Shown here in pieces: positions 1 to 7,247 of a stretch of DNA of 64,000 nucleotides. The notes under the pieces were generated by a model. The model worked only from the letters and a program-made list of their open reading frames with translations, did no database searches and was not told where the DNA came from. Source of the stretch: Ruegeria sp. 6PALISEP08 (GTDB taxonomy: Bacteria; Pseudomonadota; Alphaproteobacteria; Rhodobacterales; Rhodobacteraceae); contig NZ_LGXZ01000003.1 of the NCBI RefSeq assembly GCF_001238295.1, positions 1 to 64,000 on the forward strand. The letters are read 5' to 3'. Each line of letters opens with the position of its first letter. The stretch's first letter is position 1. The translations under genes were made by a program, and so were the position numbers.

Positions 1-43
1 TCGCACCGTCGGCGCCGGCGTTGTGTCGAAGATCGTAGAATAA
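1..43 (+). CDS. tuf: Elongation factor Tu, C-terminal end only
   Basis: Reading from base 2, the 13 codons before the TAA at 41-43 encode RTVGAGVVSKIVE. This matches the very conserved C-terminus of bacterial EF-Tu, the GTPase that carries aminoacyl-tRNA to the ribosome. The rest of the gene lies outside the window. The assignment rests on this short but diagnostic tail and on the strong terminator that follows. Many Rhodobacteraceae carry two tuf copies, and which copy this is cannot be decided here. Confidence 0.85.
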   Translation, partial: RTVGAGVVSKIVE

Positions 44-81
44 TCGGTAGGCCGGGCTTCAGCCCGGCACATCGGTGAGAC

Positions 82-118
82 AAAGAAGGCCGTCCCACAA
101 GGGGCGGCCTTCTTTGTT
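82..118 (+). terminator. Intrinsic terminator of tuf
   Basis: A perfect 11-bp stem pairs AAAGAAGGCCG (82-92) with CGGCCTTCTTT (105-115), the right arm ending in a T-rich tract. It lies 40 bp after the tuf stop codon. A second GC-rich hairpin at 51-68 (GCCGGGCT/AGCCCGGC) lies between them and may protect the mRNA 3' end. Confidence 0.85.
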
Positions 119-155
119 GAATAAAACGTGCCGCTTAAGTTGTTCAGGGTTAGTG

Positions 156-809
156 TCATAGTAGTGTGTCGAGGGTGAAGTGAGACAATACTAGTCGGCT
201 AGAAATTTCTTGTGCTTGTGTGCGTCCAGAATACGTTCGCCAACCTATGGACCCAGCTTCATCGTCGATGACAACCTCAGCATGAACATTTTTCTGATTT
301 CGGGTGCGCTCAGGTCGGAGTTTGGCCAAGGGTATTCTGAAAGCATTCAACCTATCTCGAACTGGCTTCAATGAGTTGCAGCGAAAACAGTTAGCTTGAT
401 TGCAATAAGTGGAGTTGTGCGTTCGTGAAGCACAGGGAACTTCACATGTCTCTCGAATGACTTCGTAAACTGAAAATAGCCACATTTTCGAAAGGCTAAT
501 TTGAAGAAAAAGAATTCCTCCATCGAACTTAGTTCCATATCGCTCAATTGCTAGCGCTTGCTCACGCTCCAGATCTCTTAATATCAGATCAAAATTCGCA
601 TCCAGATGTTCACGTGCGTGTCCAAAGTTGTCATTTCTTTCATAGGCCAGTTTTGTGCCGACTTCGCACCATTTATCGTAAATATTCCTGTGATTGGCGC
701 GCGCATTCTCAATTAATCTTTGCAAGCTAAAGGCGGTGGAAAATTCTTGAAGCATAGCTGTCTTGTTCGGTTGAGTGATTGATCGTTTGGGAACCTCATA
801 ACGTTCCAA
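156..809 (-). CDS. Hypothetical protein in an AT-rich patch
   Basis: This 217-residue open frame is not a protein I recognise. It has no signal peptide or membrane segment. It contains a cysteine-rich central stretch (residues about 124-145, including CEVPC, CNQANCFRC), which could bind a metal, and several charged helices in the N-terminal half. Base use is unlike the neighbours: positions 481-540 hold only 20 G or C in 60, whereas the surrounding genes are clearly GC-rich. It lies alone, convergent to tuf. The composition suggests recent acquisition. A real protein is likely because the frame is long in AT-rich DNA, but no function is assigned. Confidence 0.5.
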   Translation of the reverse strand: MERYEVPKRSITQPNKTAMLQEFSTAFSLQRLIENARANHRNIYDKWCEVGTKLAYERNDNFGHAREHLDANFDLILRDLEREQALAIERYGTKFDGGILFLQISLSKMWLFSVYEVIRETCEVPCASRTHNSTYCNQANCFRCNSLKPVRDRLNAFRIPLAKLRPERTRNQKNVHAEVVIDDEAGSIGWRTYSGRTQAQEISSRLVLSHFTLDTLL

Positions 810-1138
810 ATCTTAAGTCAACAAAACCCCCTTACCAACACCGCCGATGCCCGCGAGTTCTCAAAAAGAACGTCTAGGCGGGGTGATACCCGCCTTTTGG
901 GGTCGATGAGGGTTAGCGACGCGTATTCAGCCTCAGCAAGAATGTAAAAAACGAACCATAAGAAACGGCGCGGGAAGGCGTTTGTGCTGTTCGCGATGAT
1001 GAAGGGGTGGATTTTCTCCTCAAACAGCGTGGCTGAGGCAAAGGTTCAAACTAGGGTTTTTGAATACCGTTCAGGCCGAGAATACCCGACGAAGGAGGTG
1101 AGAACGACTGTTGAAGCTAAACACCTGAGCTTTCTCAG
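810..1138. other. Non-coding stretch between the AT-rich gene and the Slam gene
   Basis: I see no convincing gene in these 330 bases. The segment holds one terminator-like hairpin at 876-898. The short open frame at 984-1190 on the plus strand runs into the antisense of the Slam gene and has no clear ribosome binding site, so it was not called. Confidence 0.5.
876..898 (+). terminator. Orphan terminator-like hairpin
   Basis: AGGCGGG (876-882) pairs with CCCGCCT (889-895) around a 6-nt loop, ending in TTTT at 895-898. It has the form of a plus-strand intrinsic terminator, yet no plus-strand gene precedes it. It may end a small RNA or be a leftover of a lost gene. Confidence 0.45.
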
Positions 1139-2410
1139 TCAGAAACGTCTTTCGAGCCCAAGCTCAAAGTTTGTCTCGGTAAAATTATAAGCCGGGATGT
1201 CGGAATCGGTTTGGATGTATTCAATCAGATCAAAGGGGGAAAACCCGTTTCCAATGAACAGGTCGTTCTTCTCAATGCGCAAACGCGACCCCCAAGACGT
1301 TTCATTCGGGTTCCCGGTCAGCAGGGGGCTAGGTGTCTTGAAGGACTTGTTTTCCAGATAGACAGAGGGCTGGAAGGTAAACCCGCCGCGGGCGTCAAAT
1401 TGACCGAACACGGTCAGTCTTTTGCGCGTGTAGTTCTCTAGCGCGTCTTCGACGGATTTGTCTTGATAGAACGCGCTGACACCGACCAGGCCGCGGCCAC
1501 CGACAGAGCGTCGCACACCAAACTCTCCTTCAAAGGAATGCCCGTCAAGCGTGCTGGAACGAGGGCTGTGCAGCCTTGACCCGGTCAAAGCTCCAAATAT
1601 GGAGCCCCCTAACAGGTTACGCCGTTCAAAGGCAGCCTCCAGCGAGATGCGGTTCTCATAGGTTTGTCCGCCAATCAGCCGGGTTCCTATTGCAGGTCCG
1701 AACGAGCTTGTGGTGTTTTCCGACAAGGTGCGCAAGCCAAACCGACCCACGAAGATGTAGTCATCGTAGCGTGAGGTTCGGGCCTCGGTCACGTCGAAGT
1801 TGAAGGACGCATAGGCGACAGTTTGAAGATCGGAAAACCCAAGGTTCACGGGTTGTCGAAAGTTTGCTGCGCCTGTGGCCCGAACCCCGATCTCGGACGA
1901 TGTATCCCGATTCAAAGTGAAAGGCAGGTTGAGACCGGCGAAATTCAGCGTGATCTGATCCGTTTCGTATTTTCTGGGATTGCTGACGGTTGTGAACCTG
2001 AGGCTGAGGTCCCAGTCAAAGCCCCGGCGCGCATCAATTTCTCGGATGAAAGCCAAAACACGTATGCGCACCGAGTCGGGCAAATCGCCAGACAGGACAG
2101 TAAAGAATTCGTTTCGCGCGCGGTTCCACTGTCGGGCCATGAAGTATGCGCGTGCCAGTTCCAACCGCACCCGGGTCAAGTTTGGGTTGGCAGCCAGAAT
2201 CGCCGAGAATTTTTCGATGGCGGCCTCGGGACGGCTATTCTGCATGTCAGCCAGGCCACTCAGAAAGACAGCTTCGATTTCAAATTGATCTGCTGTCTGC
2301 GAAACGGTTTGGGCCGAGTCAGCAGCTGCCTGGTGCGTGGTCATCGTGCCTGTCAGGACGAGAATACAGGCTGAAACCATCAGAGCCCTGGTGACGCGGA
2401 AGGTTTTCAT
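1139..2410 (-). CDS. Slam-like outer-membrane translocon for surface lipoproteins (TPR + DUF560 barrel)
   Basis: The chosen start (MKTFRVTRALMV, 2410) opens a typical signal peptide; an in-frame ATG lies 13 codons upstream. After the signal, residues about 40-145 form TPR-type helical repeats (AIEKFSAILAANPN, VRLELARAYF, WNRARNEFFTVL). The remaining 280 residues are alternating beta strands ending in LERRF, with the aromatic C-terminus usual for outer-membrane barrels. This architecture is that of the surface lipoprotein assembly modifier (Slam, DUF560) family, which moves specific lipoproteins across the outer membrane. The N-terminal domain is short compared with neisserial Slams. The adjacent divergent gene encodes a lipoprotein with a TbpB-like barrel, the usual Slam substrate type. 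The family call is from architecture and context, without a database search. Confidence 0.75.
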   Translation of the reverse strand: MKTFRVTRALMVSACILVLTGTMTTHQAAADSAQTVSQTADQFEIEAVFLSGLADMQNSRPEAAIEKFSAILAANPNLTRVRLELARAYFMARQWNRARNEFFTVLSGDLPDSVRIRVLAFIREIDARRGFDWDLSLRFTTVSNPRKYETDQITLNFAGLNLPFTLNRDTSSEIGVRATGAANFRQPVNLGFSDLQTVAYASFNFDVTEARTSRYDDYIFVGRFGLRTLSENTTSSFGPAIGTRLIGGQTYENRISLEAAFERRNLLGGSIFGALTGSRLHSPRSSTLDGHSFEGEFGVRRSVGGRGLVGVSAFYQDKSVEDALENYTRKRLTVFGQFDARGGFTFQPSVYLENKSFKTPSPLLTGNPNETSWGSRLRIEKNDLFIGNGFSPFDLIEYIQTDSDIPAYNFTETNFELGLERRF

Positions 2411-2489
2411 CGCATGGTCTCGCAGCGGTTGAAGATCGAAACTTGGCATGATCCAAGAAACAGTGCGTTGCGGTTTGTTCGGCCCCCAA

Positions 2490-2525
2490 GACAGTTTCGG
2501 TCTTGCCGTTCAGATTGAAACTGTC
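2490..2525. promoter_or_regulatory. 9-bp inverted repeat in the Slam/lipoprotein divergent promoter
   Basis: GACAGTTTC (2490-2498) and GAAACTGTC (2517-2525) are perfect reverse complements separated by 18 bases. The repeat lies between the two divergent starts (2410 and 2634). It could be an operator for joint control or a hairpin in the Slam leader. No regulator is identified. Confidence 0.4.
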
Positions 2526-2633
2526 GCATTTGAGGCAACACTGAAAAACACCTTTAGATTGAACTGATAACACGACTTGCGCCGTATGGTTGAATTACTA
2601 CTGTTTCGCCAAAACGTTGACTACGGAGCAGTT

Positions 2634-3566
2634 ATGAATACCAAGGTTAGTTGCAGGTTTGCAGCAATATTTCCGATTGTATTTTTGAGCGCTTGCGGCG
2701 GTATCGCCGGGTTGGATTTTGATCTGGATGATGATGACTCATCTTCGGGCGGGTCGGGTGTGCAGGGGCCAGTTTCGACGACACCTGCGCAAAAAATAAA
2801 CCTGCCGCAGGACGGTACCGCGACATTGAACGGTCGTGCGGTTGTTCAGACTTTTACGACGAATCAAACTACACGTGCCGTGGCTGTCCAAAGCCAATCG
2901 ATTCCTTCAAATTCCAGCGTAACCGTGTCTACAAGCGGGGGCGACATCATCGCATTCACTGGTTCTGCTACCGGGTCGAATGTGAATTTGGACAGCCGTA
3001 CTGGTGACAACGTGCAACAGGGGACAGTTGCGGCGGTCTTCAATTCCCCGGATCTGGATAGAGGCGCTGTATTGCTTGACCCGTCACGCACGCGGTTCGA
3101 GTATCAAACCTTCGGGTCGTGGATCGAGGGGCGCAACCAAGCAAGCGGCACCGCGGCTGCGGGCTCTTACGGCTCGGTTACGCCGACGGCTGACATGCCA
3201 ACAGGGCGCAACGCGTCTTACCAGGGCGCCAGCACGGGTGTTGCCCGCCTTAGTGACGGCAATCAATATCAAACCAGTTCGAACATAAATGTGACCACCG
3301 ATTTTTCCAGCGCCACAATTTCAAGCACGAATACAGATGCCACCAGCTTGGTGGTCGGCGTGCCAGACCGGGCTGCGCCCGAGCTGGACTTTAGCGGCTC
3401 GGGCAGCATCTCGAATTCCGGGTTCACGGCGACGGTTGCAGGGCCTGGCACTAACGGCGAAGCATATGGTGTTTTTTATGGGCCAAACGCCGAAGAAGTA
3501 GGTGGAACCTTCCAGGCCACAGGAGCGAATGGGGTATCTCATATCGGTGCGTTTGGCGCCGATTGA
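2634..3566 (+). CDS. Surface lipoprotein with C-terminal TbpB-like beta-barrel, probable Slam substrate
   Basis: The start at 2634 has GGAG at 2625-2628; an in-frame upstream ATG at 2577 would put 19 residues before the signal peptide and is less likely. The 310-residue product has a lipoprotein signal ending in a lipobox LSAC (Cys about 21), then an acidic DLDDDD/SSSGGSG tether. The C-terminal region ends with a GEAYGVFYGPNAEEVGGTF block, the hallmark of the transferrin-binding-protein B barrel domain. Proteins with this barrel are lipoproteins exposed on the cell surface by Slam translocons. No TonB receptor lies nearby, so the ligand is unknown. The middle is rich in Ser, Thr, Gly and Asn, as is common for surface proteins. 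Confidence 0.75.
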   Translation: MNTKVSCRFAAIFPIVFLSACGGIAGLDFDLDDDDSSSGGSGVQGPVSTTPAQKINLPQDGTATLNGRAVVQTFTTNQTTRAVAVQSQSIPSNSSVTVSTSGGDIIAFTGSATGSNVNLDSRTGDNVQQGTVAAVFNSPDLDRGAVLLDPSRTRFEYQTFGSWIEGRNQASGTAAAGSYGSVTPTADMPTGRNASYQGASTGVARLSDGNQYQTSSNINVTTDFSSATISSTNTDATSLVVGVPDRAAPELDFSGSGSISNSGFTATVAGPGTNGEAYGVFYGPNAEEVGGTFQATGANGVSHIGAFGAD

Positions 3567-3575
3567 TCCGCATGA

Positions 3576-3602
3576 CAGAGCCCTTGGAAATCGAGGGCTC
3601 TG
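3576..3602 (+). terminator. Terminator hairpin after the surface lipoprotein gene
   Basis: CAGAGCCCT (3576-3584) pairs perfectly with AGGGCTCTG (3594-3602), nine bases after the stop codon, followed by TTGCCTTT. Confidence 0.7.
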
Positions 3603-3611
3603 TTGCCTTTG

Positions 3612-3645
3612 CTGGGGCTGAACGGCGTGTTTGGCTCAGCCCCAG
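3612..3645 (-). terminator. Hairpin at the end of rpe
   Basis: CTGGGGCTGA (3612-3621) and TCAGCCCCAG (3636-3645) form a perfect 10-bp stem just beyond the rpe stop on the minus strand. A clear U-tract is missing, so this may be a processing or Rho-assisted site. Confidence 0.5.
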
Positions 3646-3654
3646 ATCTCAGAA

Positions 3655-4344
3655 TTACGACAGGGCCGACTCGGCCGCCGCCCGCACGGCCCGAATGTTT
3701 TCGCCGTACACTTCTGGTTTCGACACTGAGCCACCTTTGAACACGGCTGATCCGGCGACCAGAACATCTGCGCCTGCAGCCGCGACAAGCGGGGCGGTCG
3801 TTGGATCAACACCACCGTCGATTTCAATATGCACAGGGCGGTCGCCGATCATCTGACGCAGCTTGCGGACCTTGCTGGTCATGTCGATGAATTTCTGCCC
3901 CCCAAAGCCCGGGTTTACGGTCATCACGCAGATCAGATCAGTGAGGTCCAGCAAGTGCTCGACGGCTTCAGCCGGAGTGCCTGGGTTCAGCGCAACACCG
4001 GCTTTCATTCCAGCGGCGCGAATTGCCTGCAGGGTGCGATGTGTATGCGGTCCGGCTTCGACATGCGCGGTCAGAATGTCAGCCCCGGCATCCGCATAGG
4101 CTTGGATGTACGGGTCAACCGGCGTGATCATCAGATGCACGTCCATCACAGTTTTCACATGCGGGCGAAAGGCTTTGACGGCAGGTGGGCCAAAGGTCAG
4201 GTTCGGAACGAAATGGCCATCCATGACATCCACGTGGACCCAATCCGCGCCTTGTGCCTCGATGGCCTGAATTTCTTGCCCGAAATTGGCGAAATCGGCG
4301 GACAGGATCGACGGTGCGATCTTGATGGTGCGGTCAAAGCTCAT
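3655..4344 (-). CDS. rpe: Ribulose-phosphate 3-epimerase
   Basis: The 229-residue protein interconverts D-ribulose 5-phosphate and D-xylulose 5-phosphate in the pentose phosphate and Calvin pathways in the cytoplasm. Family signatures are plain: IAPSILSADF at residues 9-18, HVDVMDGHFVPN at 37-48 (His37 and Asp39 as metal/acid-base residues), VMDVHLMI, the MTVNPGFGGQ phosphate-loop motif and EIDGGV near residue 174. The length is normal for the family. It is convergent with the lipoprotein gene and divergent from phnC, and appears to be monocistronic. Confidence 0.96.
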   Translation of the reverse strand: MSFDRTIKIAPSILSADFANFGQEIQAIEAQGADWVHVDVMDGHFVPNLTFGPPAVKAFRPHVKTVMDVHLMITPVDPYIQAYADAGADILTAHVEAGPHTHRTLQAIRAAGMKAGVALNPGTPAEAVEHLLDLTDLICVMTVNPGFGGQKFIDMTSKVRKLRQMIGDRPVHIEIDGGVDPTTAPLVAAAGADVLVAGSAVFKGGSVSKPEVYGENIRAVRAAAESALS

Positions 4345-4507
4345 GGTGGCCTCGTATCAGCTAAAGAGTCGCCGATGCATATACCTGCGGGGCAACGGGT
4401 TGGATAGCCCCAGCACACCGGGGTGCGTTACAAAACTTTCACGACGATGACACATATTCTTTGAACGGTATCTGTAGCTGACCGCCAATACGAATTGGGG
4501 GTGGCCT

Positions 4508-5329
4508 GTGCTGCATATCAAGAAACTGACCAAACGCTTCGGTGACAACGTCGCGGTGGATGCCGCGACGCTGGATGTAGATAAGCCCTGCATGATAGGG
4601 ATCATCGGACGATCTGGTGCAGGCAAGTCGACGCTGCTGCGGATGATCAACCGACTGTCGGATGCTAGCGACGGTGAAATCCTGTTCGAAGGCCGCGATG
4701 TGACGCAACTGAAGGGCCGAGACAAGCGCGCTTGGCAGGCTGATTGCGCCATGATCTTTCAGCAGTTCAACTTGGTGCCGCGCATGGATGTGGTGTCGAA
4801 CGTTTTGCACGGAACGCTGAACCGCCAGTCGACACTGGCCACCATGTTCAACCTGTTTCCGATGGATGAAATCCATCGCGCAATCGACATCTTGGACCGT
4901 CTGGGTATTGCCGAGCACGCACCGAAGCGCGCCGAGGCCCTGTCGGGCGGCCAACAACAACGTGTCGCCATCGCACGCGCCCTGATGCAGGACCCAAAGA
5001 TCATTCTGGCAGACGAGCCCATCGCTTCGCTGGACCCGATGAACGCTCAGGTTGTGATGCAGGCGCTGCGACGCATTTACGAAGAAGATGGCCGTACTGT
5101 CATCGCCAACCTGCACACGCTGGATACCGCTCGCCGCTATTGTGACCGCGTGGTTGGCATGCGCGACGGGCGCATCGTCTTTGACGGCTTGCCCGAGCAG
5201 CTGACAACCGGTGTTGCACGAGAGATTTACGGTGCCGACGCCAGCTTCTCGGAAGAGGCGACATCGACCGAGATCGAAACTCTGGATGCCACCCAGAAGG
5301 CCCTGATGGAAGCAGAAGCGACCATCTGA
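4508..5329 (+). CDS. phnC: Phosphonate ABC transporter, ATP-binding protein
   Basis: This 273-residue ATPase drives phosphonate import. It has Walker [10 protein letters not shown] at residues 34-42, signature LSGGQQQR from 145 and Walker B with Asp169-Glu170. The start is a GTG (4508), directly in front of the conserved [10 protein letters not shown]. It is followed by phnD and two permease genes, so the role as PhnC is secure from context. The C-terminus carries an acidic extension beyond the ABC fold. Regulation by phosphate starvation is expected from the family, but I found no full Pho box in the 163-bp upstream gap. Confidence 0.93.
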   Translation: MLHIKKLTKRFGDNVAVDAATLDVDKPCMIGIIGRSGAGKSTLLRMINRLSDASDGEILFEGRDVTQLKGRDKRAWQADCAMIFQQFNLVPRMDVVSNVLHGTLNRQSTLATMFNLFPMDEIHRAIDILDRLGIAEHAPKRAEALSGGQQQRVAIARALMQDPKIILADEPIASLDPMNAQVVMQALRRIYEEDGRTVIANLHTLDTARRYCDRVVGMRDGRIVFDGLPEQLTTGVAREIYGADASFSEEATSTEIETLDATQKALMEAEATI

Positions 5330-5342
5330 GACACCAACCCCC

Positions 5343-5372
5343 TTTCATCGCCCGGCCGGATGAAAGGCCGGG
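5343..5372 (+). promoter_or_regulatory. Alternative hairpins between phnC and phnD
   Basis: Two perfect 7-bp stems interleave: TTTCATC (5343-5349) with GATGAAA (5359-5365), and CCCGGCC (5351-5357) with GGCCGGG (5366-5372). With almost no linker bases they should be mutually exclusive. Such structures before a binding-protein gene often set the higher expression of the periplasmic component; that role is inferred. Confidence 0.45.
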
Positions 5373-5395
5373 GCAATCAAACTGGAGAGAGACAG

Positions 5396-6298
5396 ATGAA
5401 AAAACTGATTGCCGCCATTGCGGCTACCACTGCGCTTGCCGCCCCGGCCATGGCTCAGGACATCAGCGAATTCCGCATCGGGATTCTGGGCGGTGAGAAC
5501 GCTCAGGACCGTCTGAACAACAACGAATGCCTGCGTGAATACACCGAAGAGGCGCTGGGTGTTGAGACCAAACTGTTTGCTCCCGCCGACTATAACGGTG
5601 TGATCCAGGGTCTGCTGGGCGGCACCATCGACATGGCATGGTTGGGCGCGTCGGGTTACGCCAAAACCTATCTGAGCGATCCTGAAGCGGTTGAGCCGGT
5701 TCTGGTTAAGGTGAACGTCGATGGCGGCTACGGCTATTACTCGATCGGGTTTGCCCGCAAGGACAGCGGCATCGCCTCGCTGGACGACATGAAAGGCAAG
5801 ACCTTTGGCTTTGGCGATCCGAATTCGACCTCGGGCTACCTGATCCCGTCCATCGAAATCCCGCAGGCTACTGGTGCCACCATGGATTCGGGTGACTACT
5901 TTGGTGAAGTGAAGTTCACCGGCGGTCACGAACAGACCATCGTCGCAGTCAACAATGGTGATGTTGACGGTGGTGTCACATGGGCTGACGGTCTGGGCAA
6001 CTGGGAAGACGGATACAACTCAGGCGCGCTGCGTCGTGCCGTTGATGCCGGTCTGGTCGACATGAACGACATGGTTGAAATCTGGAAATCCAAGCCGATC
6101 CCGGAAGGTCCGGTTGTTCTGCGCACCGCGCTGCCTGCGGATGTCAAAGAAAAGATGACAGCCCTGATGGCTGGCCTGCACGAGAAAGATCGTGACTGCT
6201 TCTACGGCGTTGCCGCAGGTGAGGCGAAAGCGTTCGAGCCGATCACGCATGATGCCTACGAAATCATCATCGAAGCACGCAAGCTGAAGTCCAACTAA
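5396..6298 (+). CDS. phnD: Phosphonate ABC transporter, periplasmic substrate-binding protein
   Basis: The 300-residue product begins with a Sec signal peptide (MKKLIAAIAATTALAAPAMA, cleavage before Gln21), preceded by GGAGAGAG as ribosome binding site; an in-frame ATG 12 codons upstream is less plausible. The mature protein shows PhnD features: FRIGILGGEN near the start, then DMAWLGASGYAK, the phosphonate-binding segment GDPNSTSGYLIP and NNGDVDGGVTW. It captures phosphonates in the periplasm and delivers them to PhnE. It is the second gene of the import operon. Confidence 0.95.
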   Translation: MKKLIAAIAATTALAAPAMAQDISEFRIGILGGENAQDRLNNNECLREYTEEALGVETKLFAPADYNGVIQGLLGGTIDMAWLGASGYAKTYLSDPEAVEPVLVKVNVDGGYGYYSIGFARKDSGIASLDDMKGKTFGFGDPNSTSGYLIPSIEIPQATGATMDSGDYFGEVKFTGGHEQTIVAVNNGDVDGGVTWADGLGNWEDGYNSGALRRAVDAGLVDMNDMVEIWKSKPIPEGPVVLRTALPADVKEKMTALMAGLHEKDRDCFYGVAAGEAKAFEPITHDAYEIIIEARKLKSN

Positions 6299-6365
6299 GC
6301 CTGCATACCCAATGTTCGGGGTTCGGTGGAAATCCGGGCCCCGTTTTTCCACTCAGGAGCATTCC

Positions 6366-7247
6366 ATGACAGACCTGACTGCTGGGTCCCCGCCCGTTGA
6401 TCAGATCCGCGACGAATACACCGCGATGGCGCGACGCAAGAGGGTCTATGGTGGTATCCTTCTGATCTTGTTCGTGGCCATGATGGCCGCAGGATTCCGC
6501 ACAGCCGACGGCCGCAATGCGGGCAGCTTCATCGACGGCTGGAGACGGATTTTTGACTATCCGACCGAGGTTCTGTCCGAGGCGTGGGAAAAGATCGCCG
6601 AGATGCCGGCGAACCTTGTTGAGTTCTTACCGGCGCTTGTTGAAACCCTGAATATTGCCGCAGCGGCTACTTTGGTTGGTGCAATATTGGGAACGTTCCT
6701 GTCGCTGATGTCCACGCGCGGCATGGCCTACTGGCCGTCGCTGATCCCACTGTTCCGCCGTGTCTCGGATGTCTTCCGGGCAATCCCCGAGATCGTCATC
6801 GCCTTGGTTCTGATCTTTGTTCTGGGTGGTGGCCCGGTGCCTGCAATGATTGCGATTGCCATCCACACCGCGGGCGCGCTGGGTAAGCTGTTTTCCGAGG
6901 TCAACGAAAACGCCTCGCTGAAGCCGGTCGAGGGGTTGCAGTCCGTCGGCGCCAACTGGTCCCAGCGCATGTATCTGGGTGTGATCCCGCAAGTCGGACC
7001 GAATTATGTCAGCTATGCGCTGTTGCGGTTTGAAATCAATATCCGCGCTTCGGCTATCCTTGGGTTTGTGGGCGCCGGTGGTCTGGGCTATGAGCTGCGC
7101 AACGCCATGTCCTGGGGGCAGGGGCGTTATGATGAGGCTGCGGCTATTTTCCTTTTGCTTTTCGTGACAATCGTCGTCGTAGACCAGCTGTCTGGTGTCC
7201 TGCGCGACCGTCTGACTCATGGGTCGGAAAAAGGAGCCTCGGCATGA
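6366..7247 (+). CDS. phnE: Phosphonate ABC transporter, permease
   Basis: The start at 6366 follows AGGAGC; the longer in-frame ATG at 6312 lacks a good site. The 293-residue protein has an N-terminal membrane segment (residues about 26-44), a cytoplasmic/periplasmic link, and a BPD_transp_1 domain from about 95. The coupling motif SVGANWSQRMYLGVIPQV contacts PhnC, and RASAILGFVGAGGLGYEL is typical of PhnE. It overlaps the next gene by the ATGA motif, which points to translational coupling. Confidence 0.93.
   Translation: MTDLTAGSPPVDQIRDEYTAMARRKRVYGGILLILFVAMMAAGFRTADGRNAGSFIDGWRRIFDYPTEVLSEAWEKIAEMPANLVEFLPALVETLNIAAAATLVGAILGTFLSLMSTRGMAYWPSLIPLFRRVSDVFRAIPEIVIALVLIFVLGGGPVPAMIAIAIHTAGALGKLFSEVNENASLKPVEGLQSVGANWSQRMYLGVIPQVGPNYVSYALLRFEINIRASAILGFVGAGGLGYELRNAMSWGQGRYDEAAAIFLLLFVTIVVVDQLSGVLRDRLTHGSEKGASA

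Noticed and set aside
984..1190. Small plus-strand frame of 68 codons
   Set aside because: It overlaps the 3' end of the Slam gene, has no clear ribosome binding site, and its protein shows no features.
4440..4507. Pho box before phnC
   Set aside because: Only one half-like ATGACAC (about 4446) was seen; the direct repeat needed for PhoB binding is not present.
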